Positions 15,785 through 21,953 of a stretch of DNA of 21,953 nucleotides are shown one piece after another (positions within the stretch are counted from its first letter, which is position 1; the number at the start of each line of letters is the position of its first letter). The notes beneath the pieces are model-generated. The model made no database searches. It was not told the DNA's origin and was given only the letters and a program-made list of their open reading frames with translations. Both the position numbers and the translations under genes were made by a program. Source of the stretch: CAZTLI01 sp964614375 (GTDB taxonomy: Bacteria > Chloroflexota > Anaerolineae > Aggregatilineales > Phototrophicaceae); assembly GCA_964614375.1 (NCBI GenBank), contig CAZTLI010000029.1, positions 1 to 21,953 of the forward strand, given 5' to 3'.

Positions 15785-15809
15785 TTTCTAGCGTAATGAG
15801 AGGTGGCTG

Positions 15810-16334
15810 ATGTCTGAGATAGAATTCAAATTTGACCCACAAAAGGCTGTTGAGGTTATTATTTATATAGCTCAACGGATACCACAACCGACATTCCTAA
15901 GTGTTGCGAAATTGATGTATTTTGCGGATAAAACCAGTTTGGAATTAGATGGACGCTTTATTAGTGGCGATACCTATTGTGCAATGAAAAATGGGCCTGT
16001 GCCCAGTTCGTCGTATGACATTATGAAAGAAGCCCGAACAACACCTCACTTCGGATTTCAAGTTGACCATGAATATTATATAAACCCCAAAAGAGATGCT
16101 GATTTGGATGAATTTAGTGATTCAGACCTTAAGTGCTTGGATAGAATAATTGAGCTTTATGGTAAGTATCCAAATTGGCGGCTAATAGAAATCAGTCATG
16201 ATGCGGCATGGACGTCAACGTGGGAGCAAGCAGGACAGGTAGGCAGTACCCCGATACCAGTGGAGCGCATTATCAACACGCTGGATGAAGCGGATGATTT
16301 GCTTGATTACTTACACAATCAGCACAGCGACTAA
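15810..16334 (+). CDS. Panacea-domain (DUF4065, SocA-like) antitoxin
   Basis: This is a 174-residue protein. The domain (about 10-130) has the Panacea hallmarks: AVEVIIYIAQRIPQPTFLSVAKLMYFADKTSLEL, then the ISGDTYCAMKNGPVPSSSYDIM segment with the GPVP turn, and a later helical region with WRLIEISHDAAW. Panacea domains are promiscuous antitoxins that neutralise many unrelated toxins encoded beside them. The next frame starts 8 bases after the stop, the classic spacing of a toxin-antitoxin operon. The base composition is visibly AT-richer than the neighbours, consistent with horizontal gain. The start is supported by GAGAGGTGG a few bases upstream and by two candidate promoters. Confidence 0.85.
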   Translation: MSEIEFKFDPQKAVEVIIYIAQRIPQPTFLSVAKLMYFADKTSLELDGRFISGDTYCAMKNGPVPSSSYDIMKEARTTPHFGFQVDHEYYINPKRDADLDEFSDSDLKCLDRIIELYGKYPNWRLIEISHDAAWTSTWEQAGQVGSTPIPVERIINTLDEADDLLDYLHNQHSD

Positions 16335-16342
16335 AGCGCGCA

Positions 16343-16756
16343 ATGGTGAACTTACAAGATGTTCAGTTGTGGCACATTTATCATGTAGACCTCTGTCACC
16401 ACGTTAAGCCCAAACCTAAGCCAAAATTTGTCCTCGCTGTAGCTATTGTTGGCGATAAAGTGCCAGCCTTCATGATTAACTCCAGAATTAGCGCGTTCAT
16501 CAGAAACAAACCTGAACTCCTCGTCTGTGAAGCGGCAGTCGCTGAGAAGCAGCACCGCTGGTTATCACATGACTCCTTTGTGGATTGTAGAGACTGATAT
16601 GATTTTTACGCATGGGACTTCAATAGTCACAGAGGCGAAATCAGTGCAGAAGCGAAAAAGAGTGTCTTAGCAGCGGTTCGTAGCTGTCCCACACTCAAGC
16701 ACAAAGACAAGAGAATGATATTGCAAAACGGTGGTGAGTATTGGGACGATAATTGA
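16343..16756 (+). pseudogene. Candidate toxin partner of the Panacea antitoxin, interrupted by in-frame TGA
   Basis: The first open part (16343-16597) encodes 84 residues, from MVNLQDVQLWHIYHVDL through VKPKPKPKFVLAVAI and PAFMINSRISAF to HDSFVDCRD, then TGA at 16595-16597. The same frame continues without another stop for 52 codons (YDFYAWDFNSHRGEISAEAK through RSCPTLKHKDKRMI) to TGA 16754-16756. The continuation looks like real protein, so a sense codon probably became TGA. The beta-rich start with a KPKPK-hydrophobic stretch followed by INS recalls PemK/MazF-type small beta-barrel toxins, but I only suggest this. Loss of the toxin with survival of the antitoxin is the safe direction for decay of such a pair. 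A sequencing error at one base is the main alternative. Confidence 0.6.
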
Positions 16757-16794
16757 CTACCGAATAACCTGACTTAAAACAACATTTGCATACA

Positions 16795-17340
16795 TTACCC
16801 CGGCAGTCTATCTTTGGGGATGTCTTGCAGGCGGGGATTGCCCGCGTCGCGGTCAGAGATAATCGGGTCACCCACACCCCAGGGCATAGCGATGTCCGGG
16901 TCATCCCACGCCACGCCGCATTCGTCCGCGCCGTCATAATAATTATTGACCACATACGTCAGCGTACAGTCGGTTAGCGCGACGAAGCCATGCGCCACGC
17001 CAATGGGAATGAATAACCCGATATTGTGGTCGTCGCCCATTTCGATTGCGAGGGTATTCATGTAGGTCGCTGAGTTGGGGCGCAGGTCAACCAGCCCGGC
17101 GCGCACCCGCCCCGACTGCACATACCAGTAGTCAATTTGTTTGAAGTGATAGTGCAATCCCCGCAGCACACCCGCCTTGCTATCCGAACGATTGCCCTGT
17201 AATTTGTCCCAATTGACGTAGGGAAACCACTCGCGCCGGAACGTTTCCATAAAGCGCCCGCGTTCGTCGGCAAACACGCGCAGTTGGGCAATATACACGC
17301 CCGCTATCTGGTCGGAAGGCTGGATGAAATCGGGAGTCAT
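16795..17340 (-). CDS. dTDP-4-dehydrorhamnose 3,5-epimerase-type sugar epimerase
   Basis: This is a 181-residue protein of the RmlC cupin family, of normal length. Family landmarks are DERGRFMETFRREWF (25-39), GVLRGLHYHF (57-66) with H63 as the expected catalytic base, SGRVRAGLVDLR (76-87), IPIGVAHGFVAL (111-122) and NNYYDGADECGVAWDDPDIAMPW (132-154) with a tyrosine at the acid position. It would epimerise a dTDP-4-keto-6-deoxysugar on the way to a surface polysaccharide sugar. RmlA, B and D are not adjacent, so it is an orphan here and its exact sugar is uncertain. GAAGGA lies 5 bases before the ATG at 17340. It is divergent from the Rieske gene, sharing a 191-base promoter region. Confidence 0.87.
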   Translation of the reverse strand: MTPDFIQPSDQIAGVYIAQLRVFADERGRFMETFRREWFPYVNWDKLQGNRSDSKAGVLRGLHYHFKQIDYWYVQSGRVRAGLVDLRPNSATYMNTLAIEMGDDHNIGLFIPIGVAHGFVALTDCTLTYVVNNYYDGADECGVAWDDPDIAMPWGVGDPIISDRDAGNPRLQDIPKDRLPG

Positions 17341-17370
17341 GGGTGTCCTTCAGGTGGTGTGTGATGAACC

Positions 17371-17504
17371 TGTGCCCTATTGTACAGCATCCATCGCAGA
17401 TTGCAGCGCCAAACTTGCGCCTTTCACCCGTTTGAGAATGCCGCAAAATCAGGAGTGTCCGGGCATTTTCCATTAGACCGCACCGCGCGGTACAATAGGG
17501 CGCA
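17371..17504. promoter_or_regulatory. Divergent promoter region with two inverted copies of GTACAATAGGG
   Basis: CCCTATTGTAC at 17375-17385 and GTACAATAGGG at 17490-17500 are exact inverted copies; including flanking bases the match is 14 of 15. Each contains TACAAT oriented toward its own gene: 38 bases before the epimerase ATG on the minus strand, and 35 bases before the Rieske ATG on the plus strand. They look like the -10 elements of two divergent promoters with the same start-site sequence. -35 boxes are weak on both sides. Confidence 0.5.
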
Positions 17505-17531
17505 GTCACAGCAAACCAACGAGGACAGCCC

Positions 17532-17855
17532 ATGCTCACCTATCACTGGTATCGTGTTGCCAACGATGATGATTTGCCGGATGGACAGGTCAAAACTGTA
17601 TGGGCAGGCGATACCGCGATATGTCTCATTCATCATCAGGGACAATTTTATGCGCTGGATGATGTTTGCCCGCATGAAGGGGCATCATTGGGCGAAGGCC
17701 ATATCGAAAATGGCTATGTCGTGTGCCCACATCATGGCTGGGAATTTTGCCCGCGCGATGGGCATCTACCGGATTATTACATGGAAGACCCCACGACCAC
17801 CTACCCTGTGGATGTGCGTGGGGATGGCATTTATATTGGTATTGCTGCGGGTTGA
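17532..17855 (+). CDS. Rieske-type [2Fe-2S] ferredoxin
   Basis: This is a 107-residue soluble protein consisting of a single Rieske domain. The cluster ligands are C46 and H48 in CPHEG and C65 and H68 in CPHHGW, separated by the usual 16 residues, with LGEGHIENG between them. This is the form found in ferredoxins of ring-hydroxylating dioxygenases and nitrite reductase small subunits; no signal or membrane segment is present, so it is cytoplasmic. It closely resembles the N-terminal domain of the next gene (ALDxxCPHxG, LGEGxIENG, CPxHGxE), suggesting tandem duplication. It starts 179 bases before that gene. Its likely role is to carry electrons for a nearby oxidoreductase; the partner is not certain. 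The start is ATG 17532, with GAGGA about 8 bases upstream. Confidence 0.9.
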   Translation: MLTYHWYRVANDDDLPDGQVKTVWAGDTAICLIHHQGQFYALDDVCPHEGASLGEGHIENGYVVCPHHGWEFCPRDGHLPDYYMEDPTTTYPVDVRGDGIYIGIAAG

Positions 17856-18034
17856 TGTGACGATTTTACATCGCTTACCTGCCTGATAGACGTTATTGGT
17901 TGATAACACGCTTTTGTAAGAAGTTTCTGTTGAACTGATTAGGTAGAGCGCGGGCTTCATGCCCAATGCTTTGCCCTTGTAGCTGATACCTGAACTGCTG
18001 ACCGCTAATCGCTATCTCTTGGGGGGAAAATCTC

Positions 18035-19987
18035 ATGCCAGAAAAGACCGAATGGCATAAAGTTGCCGCTGCCGACCCTTTGGACGACAACAGTGTGAGC
18101 AATGCCACAGCCGGCGTTGTGCCCATCTGTTTGGCGAAGTTTGAGGGCAAATATTACGCGCTCGACAATCACTGTCCGCATCAGGGCGGGCCATTGGGCG
18201 AAGGACTCATCGAAAATGGTTTCGTGCGCTGTCCCTGGCATGGGTATGAATATTCCCCGCTCGATGGCAGTCCGCCAGAAGGGTATGGCGACTCGGTAGC
18301 GACCTTTCCCGTCGAAGAACGTGCTGATGGTATCTATGTCGCGGTTGAGCCGGAACGCCCCAAAGACACCATCGCCAGGCAGATGATGGAAGTCGCGGCA
18401 GCTTGGGGCCTGACGCATGTGTTTGGTATGGTGGGACATTCTAACCTGGGCGTTGCCGATGCCATTCGTGATCAGGAACAAGCGGGGAAAATGACATTCA
18501 TCGGCACACGGCATGAAGGCGCGGCGGCCTTCGCCGCGGGTGGATTCGCCAAACTGACCGGACGACCCGCCGCCTGTTTGGGGATTGCCGGCCCCGGCTC
18601 GACCAATCTGCTGACCGGACTGTGGGACGCCAAAGTTGATCGCGCACCGATTATCGCGCTCAGCGGTCAAGTACAGACACAGGTGCTCGGCCCCGGCGCA
18701 TTTCAGGAAATCGACCTCGCGGCAGCCTTCAACAGCGTCGCCGAGTGGAGTCAAACCGTGCTCAATAAGAAAAATGCGTCCGAACTGATGGCATTGGCGA
18801 TGAAACACGCCATCATCAATCGCGATGTGGCGCATTTGATTTTCCCCGACGAAATCGCTTTCGCGCCCGGCTTGCAACCGCGCCCGAAAACGGCGCGTCA
18901 TGGACGGATTAGCACCACCGAAATCGCGCCACCACAGGCACAATTGGACGAAGCCCTGGCGCTGATGAAAGCAGCGCGCCTCGTCTCGATTATCGTCGGT
19001 AATGGCGCGCGACCCTTTATGGACAAAATCCTGCACCTGGCAGACATCATCGCAGCGCCGGTGATTACGACCTTCAAAGCCAAAGGCGCTGTTGCGGATA
19101 ATCATCCGCTGGCGTGTGGTGTGCTCGGACGTTCCGGGACGCCCGTCGGCAGCAGCATGATGGGTCGTGCCGATGTGCTGCTGGTGTTTGGGGCGTCGTT
19201 TTCCAACCATACAGGTATCTCCACCAAGAAAACGCTGATTCAAGTCGATTTTGATCGGATGATGCTCGGCAAGTTCCATCCGGTGGATGTGCCCATCTGG
19301 GGTGACATCGGCAAAACGGCGGACGCGATGATTGCCGCGCTGGAGGGTACACAGGGCACGTACAAACGCGACTACGTGCGGCGTGAAATCGCCGGACGCT
19401 GGAGTCAGTGGCGCGCCGAAAAAGCCCGTCGCGCCGATGACACGGACGAGAACGGCATCAACTCGGCGCTGTTGTTCCAGCACATGAGCGATGTCGTGCC
19501 CGAAAATGCCGTTATCGCTGTTGATGTGGGTAACAATACCTATTCTTTCGGACGTTATTTCGAGACAAAGCCCGGTCAGCACATTTTGATGTCGGGTTAT
19601 CTCGGCAGTATCGGCTTTGCATTCCCGGCGGCAATCGGCGCTGCCTGTGCTGCCCCAGACCGCCCACAATGGGCAGTGGCGGGCGATGGCGGCTTCGGAC
19701 AGTATGCGATGGAATTCACGACCGCGGTCAAATACAAGCTGCCGATTAAGCTGGTGCTGCTGGTCAATAATGAATTGGGCAAAATTAGTAAAGAGCAGCG
19801 CGGCGTGCAGGTGCATGTCTGGCAAACATCGCTGCTGAACCCCGATTTTGCTGAATTTGCGCGGATGTGTGGCGGTTGGGGACAGCGGGTAGACACCAAT
19901 GCTGCCCTGCTGCCGGGACTGCAAGCATTGGCAGCACACGATGGCCCTGGCATTCTGGCGGTGCAAACCGACGCGCTCAAGATATAA
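18035..19987 (+). CDS. Fusion: N-terminal Rieske domain plus thiamine-diphosphate enzyme (pyruvate oxidase/acetolactate synthase family)
   Basis: This is a 650-residue protein. Residues 1 to about 107 are a Rieske [2Fe-2S] domain with C47/H49 (CPHQG) and C66/H69 (CPWHG). From about 110 a full ThDP-enzyme chain follows, about 540 residues, the normal length for the family. The pyrimidine-binding domain has the catalytic Glu E161 in RHEGAAAFAAGG and GIAGPGSTN (183-191). The central domain lies at about 300-440 (VSIIVGNGARP, ADVLLVFGASFSN). The pyrophosphate-binding domain has GDGG (550-553) and the closing NN at 578-579, the ThDP metal motif. The family decarboxylates 2-oxo acids; oxidases and quinone-linked dehydrogenases pass electrons via FAD, and here the Rieske cluster may take them directly. 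Whether FAD binds cannot be decided by eye. GGGGGG lies shortly before ATG 18035. A paralogous Rieske gene precedes it, and a thioesterase follows 60 bases later. Confidence 0.88.
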   Translation: MPEKTEWHKVAAADPLDDNSVSNATAGVVPICLAKFEGKYYALDNHCPHQGGPLGEGLIENGFVRCPWHGYEYSPLDGSPPEGYGDSVATFPVEERADGIYVAVEPERPKDTIARQMMEVAAAWGLTHVFGMVGHSNLGVADAIRDQEQAGKMTFIGTRHEGAAAFAAGGFAKLTGRPAACLGIAGPGSTNLLTGLWDAKVDRAPIIALSGQVQTQVLGPGAFQEIDLAAAFNSVAEWSQTVLNKKNASELMALAMKHAIINRDVAHLIFPDEIAFAPGLQPRPKTARHGRISTTEIAPPQAQLDEALALMKAARLVSIIVGNGARPFMDKILHLADIIAAPVITTFKAKGAVADNHPLACGVLGRSGTPVGSSMMGRADVLLVFGASFSNHTGISTKKTLIQVDFDRMMLGKFHPVDVPIWGDIGKTADAMIAALEGTQGTYKRDYVRREIAGRWSQWRAEKARRADDTDENGINSALLFQHMSDVVPENAVIAVDVGNNTYSFGRYFETKPGQHILMSGYLGSIGFAFPAAIGAACAAPDRPQWAVAGDGGFGQYAMEFTTAVKYKLPIKLVLLVNNELGKISKEQRGVQVHVWQTSLLNPDFAEFARMCGGWGQRVDTNAALLPGLQALAAHDGPGILAVQTDALKI

Positions 19988-20047
19988 TCGGGTATACTCT
20001 AGTCAGGAGCGTGTTGAGCGTCTCACAATTCATAAGGGGCAAACACC

Positions 20048-20443
20048 ATGAAAGCACTGCGCGTGGGACTCATTGGCGAGAGCATTGCAACCGTGACACA
20101 GGAACTGACTGCCAAAATCGTGGGCAGCGGCGGGCTGGATGTCTATTCCACACCGTCGATGATTGCCCTGATGGAAGCGGCGGCAGTATCCGCGATTGAC
20201 CCCTATTTAGCAACGGGTGAGGCCAGCGTGGGTATTGAGATTCATGTGCAGCATGTACGCGCGACTCCCATCGGTGAGCATGTCACGGCGATGGCGGAAA
20301 TCACCAAAGTCGATGGCAAACGTATCATCATGGAGGTGCGGGCGTGGGACGAACGCACATTGATTGGTGAGGGCAAACATACCCGCTATATCATCAATAT
20401 TGATGAATTTATGGAACGGGTGCGCGGTGAAGAAGTCCAATAG
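20048..20443 (+). CDS. Hotdog-fold acyl-CoA thioesterase, FlK-like
   Basis: This is a 131-residue single hotdog-domain protein. T35 (in VYSTPSMIALME), E43 and H69 (in HVQHVRATPIGE) have the same spacing (8 and 26) as the Thr42-Glu50-His76 triad of fluoroacetyl-CoA thioesterase FlK. The surrounding pattern (STPxMIALMExA, then GIEIHVQHVRATPIG, then DGKRIIMEVRAWDE) is that of the wider FlK-like thioesterase family, most members of which act on ordinary short acyl-CoAs. It would hydrolyse a CoA thioester in the cytoplasm. AAGGGG lies 8 bases before the ATG. It follows the Rieske-ThDP gene by 60 bases on the same strand and is closed by a terminator, so it may share a transcript with it. TATAAT-like boxes at 19983-19988 and 19993-19998 could give it its own promoter. 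Confidence 0.85.
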   Translation: MKALRVGLIGESIATVTQELTAKIVGSGGLDVYSTPSMIALMEAAAVSAIDPYLATGEASVGIEIHVQHVRATPIGEHVTAMAEITKVDGKRIIMEVRAWDERTLIGEGKHTRYIINIDEFMERVRGEEVQ

Positions 20444-20474
20444 GCACACCCGTCTCCTATCACCCAAAACGCCC

Positions 20475-20512
20475 CCACTTCTGCCTTGATTGCCGCAGAG
20501 GTGGTTTTGTTT
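20475..20512 (+). terminator. Rho-independent terminator after the thioesterase gene
   Basis: CCACTTCTGC (20475-20484) pairs with GCAGAGGTGG (20495-20504), a 10-base stem with one wobble, followed by TTTTGTTT. It lies 31 bases after the stop codon. Confidence 0.88.
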
Positions 20513-20558
20513 ATATGACCCTCGCGGCAGCAGGCTATACACTCGCGTCACGGATTGT

Positions 20559-20564
20559 TACAAT
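20559..20564 (+). promoter_or_regulatory. Possible -10 box of the Elp3-like gene
   Basis: TACAAT followed by AGG, the same block as in the divergent promoters at 17375 and 17490, lies 33 bases before the ATG at 20598. No convincing -35 box is seen. Confidence 0.35.
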
Positions 20565-20597
20565 AGGCTTGAATAAGTAGAAAATCGCACACAATCC

Positions 20598-21953
20598 ATG
20601 CAAAAAGAACGCTATCAACTTGATTTAGACACCCATCGCGACCAGTTACTCGGCATTTTGCGCGCTGTGATTGCCAATCCGGGTTTGTCGCCGAAGGAAT
20701 TGAATAAACTGCAACGCCAGTTCCCCATGCCCGGCGGCGGTGGCTTCTACAGCCGCGCTCACCTCATCGAAGCCTATCGTGAATATGCGGGGACACACGA
20801 CCTGCCGCCGTATGATGAGTCCGTTTTGCTGCGTTTGCGGCGCAAGCCCATGCGGACGATTTCGGGGGTGACGCCTGTCACCGTCTTGACCAAGCCCTTT
20901 CCGTGTCCGGGTGAATGTATCTTCTGCCCGAACGATGTGCGGATGCCGAAGAGTTATTTATCCGACGAACCGGGCGCGCAGCGCGCCGAACAAAATGCCT
21001 TTGACCCCTATCTACAGACCTATACGCGCCTGTTGACGCTGCACAGCATCGGTCACCCAACAGCGAAGGTCGAGATTATCGTGCTGGGCGGTACGTGGTC
21101 GTTTTATCCCGAAAGTTATCAAATCTGGTTCATCAAACGCATCTTCGACGCGCTGCACGACTTTGGCAGCGACCTGGACCGTCGTCAGGAAGTGTGGGAC
21201 GCGCTGGCGGAGGCCTCGCAATTACATCCCGAACACAATGTCACCAACGTACAGGTCCTGGGTGTCGAGATGGGTCGGACCTACAATCAGGTCGTGCAGG
21301 ATATTTATCGCGACGAGATGCACCGTTCGCGCGAGATGGCGGCAGAAATCGCGACTGGACTGCGTGAGCGTTCGCCATTGGACGAATTCGCCACATGGGA
21401 AGAATTGGAAGCGGCGCATCGCGAGAATGAGACGGCGGCCTGTCGCAGCGTTGGGCTGGTGATTGAAACCCGACCCGATCATATCAGCGTTGAAGAAGTG
21501 CTGCGGATACGCCGTCTGGGTTGTACGAAGGTGCAAATCGGTTTCCAGAGTTTGAACGATGAGGTGCTGCGCGTCAACCGGCGTGGGCATACCGTTGCGG
21601 CGACGCGGCGCGCGGTCAGGCTGCTGCGTCAGGCCGGATTCAAGATTCACGCCCACTGGATGCCGAATCTGTATGGTTCATCGCCCGAAGCGGACATCGC
21701 CGATTATCAAACCCTGTTCGATGACCCGGATTTTCGGCCTGATGAGTTGAAGGTCTATCCCTGTTCGCTCATCGAAAGCGCCGAACTGATGCAGCGGTAT
21801 CACGATGGCTCATGGCGTCCCTATACGCATGACGAACTGCTGCATGTGCTGGTTGAAGCGTTCAAACACACGCCTGAATACTGCCGTCTGACGCGGGTTA
21901 TCCGTGATATTCCCTCGACAGACATCGTGACCGGCAATCAAATGACCAATTTC
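20598..21953 (+). CDS. Elp3-family radical SAM tRNA-modifying enzyme, 3' end outside window
   Basis: The frame opens at ATG 20598 and stays open for 452 codons to the window end, so the C-terminus is missing. After an N-terminal helical region (LDTHRDQLLGILRAV, LSPKELNKLQRQFP) comes TISGVTPVTVLTKPFPCPG and the cluster motif CPGECIFCP, whose three cysteines (CxxxCxxC) bind the radical-SAM 4Fe-4S cluster. VEIIVLGGTWSFYPESYQ, VGLVIETRPDHI, GCTKVQIGFQSL and HAHWMPNLYGS are landmarks of the Elp3 core. Elp3 proteins use SAM and acetyl-CoA to add carboxymethyl-type groups at uridine 34 of tRNAs; the acetyltransferase (GNAT) half would lie beyond base 21953. Bacterial stand-alone forms exist, for example in Dehalococcoides. 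No strong ribosome-binding site is seen; the next in-frame starts are much further in and would remove conserved sequence. Confidence 0.88.
   Translation, partial: MQKERYQLDLDTHRDQLLGILRAVIANPGLSPKELNKLQRQFPMPGGGGFYSRAHLIEAYREYAGTHDLPPYDESVLLRLRRKPMRTISGVTPVTVLTKPFPCPGECIFCPNDVRMPKSYLSDEPGAQRAEQNAFDPYLQTYTRLLTLHSIGHPTAKVEIIVLGGTWSFYPESYQIWFIKRIFDALHDFGSDLDRRQEVWDALAEASQLHPEHNVTNVQVLGVEMGRTYNQVVQDIYRDEMHRSREMAAEIATGLRERSPLDEFATWEELEAAHRENETAACRSVGLVIETRPDHISVEEVLRIRRLGCTKVQIGFQSLNDEVLRVNRRGHTVAATRRAVRLLRQAGFKIHAHWMPNLYGSSPEADIADYQTLFDDPDFRPDELKVYPCSLIESAELMQRYHDGSWRPYTHDELLHVLVEAFKHTPEYCRLTRVIRDIPSTDIVTGNQMTNF

Noticed and set aside
16595..16597. TGA in the candidate toxin as selenocysteine or programmed readthrough
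   Set aside because: No SECIS-like hairpin is evident right after the codon and the family is not a known selenoprotein; a nonsense change or base error is simpler.
18005..19966. Very long open frame on the minus strand opposite the Rieske-ThDP gene
   Set aside because: It mirrors a gene with strong domain matches; its translation is Arg/His/Gln-rich without motifs, typical of an antisense shadow.

Overview
The window looks like a moderately GC-rich bacterial draft or metagenome scaffold. It contains one run of exactly 100 N. A Chloroflexota (Anaerolineae-like) origin is my best guess. It rests on general gene flavour: a stand-alone E2-type acyltransferase relative, a LiaF-like envelope protein, a TolB-type repeat protein, DinB, and an Elp3-family enzyme whose CPGECIFC cluster motif recalls the Dehalococcoides enzyme. 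No rRNA or marker gene fixes the taxonomy. I found no insertion sequence, phage or CRISPR array.

Layout. Bases 1-2190 (+) hold the 3' end of a PLP-dependent dehydratase, an E2-type acyltransferase gene broken by two frame changes, and a second complete dehydratase. A serine hydrolase (family VIII esterase/beta-lactamase fold) converges on them at 2239-3444. After a 523-base gene-free stretch come an AAA+ ATPase (3968-5299), a tRNA-Arg(UCG) with its terminator, and on the minus strand a secreted TolB-like propeller and a DinB protein. A metallophosphoesterase follows (7284-8236). It is split by the N run, but the split is an assembly artefact: 55 bases are duplicated on both sides of the gap, and collapsing them restores one 265-codon frame.

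Next are a small STAS-like protein, a five-helix membrane protein (-) and a protein with two TIR/deoxyribosyltransferase-like domains (-). A membrane-anchored TPR protein (+), an AhpD-like protein (-) and a secreted HExxHxxGxxH metalloprotease (-) follow. Bases 14146-15593 are a two-gene envelope operon: a membrane protein with five 11-residue repeats, overlapping by ATGA a LiaF-like protein, and ending in a strong terminator.

Bases 15660-16756 are an AT-richer island. It has a good sigma-70 promoter with a LexA-like dyad, a Panacea-domain antitoxin gene, and 8 bases later a candidate toxin gene interrupted by an in-frame TGA. An RmlC-type sugar epimerase (-) is divergent from a small Rieske ferredoxin (+). 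That is followed by an unusual fusion of a Rieske domain to a complete thiamine-diphosphate enzyme, then a hotdog thioesterase with the FlK catalytic triad spacing and a terminator. The last gene is an Elp3-like radical SAM enzyme running off the end.

The most interesting items are the Rieske-ThDP fusion with its neighbours, the double TIR-like protein beside a small membrane protein, the damaged Panacea module, and the 11-residue-repeat/LiaF pair. None can be proven new from sequence alone.
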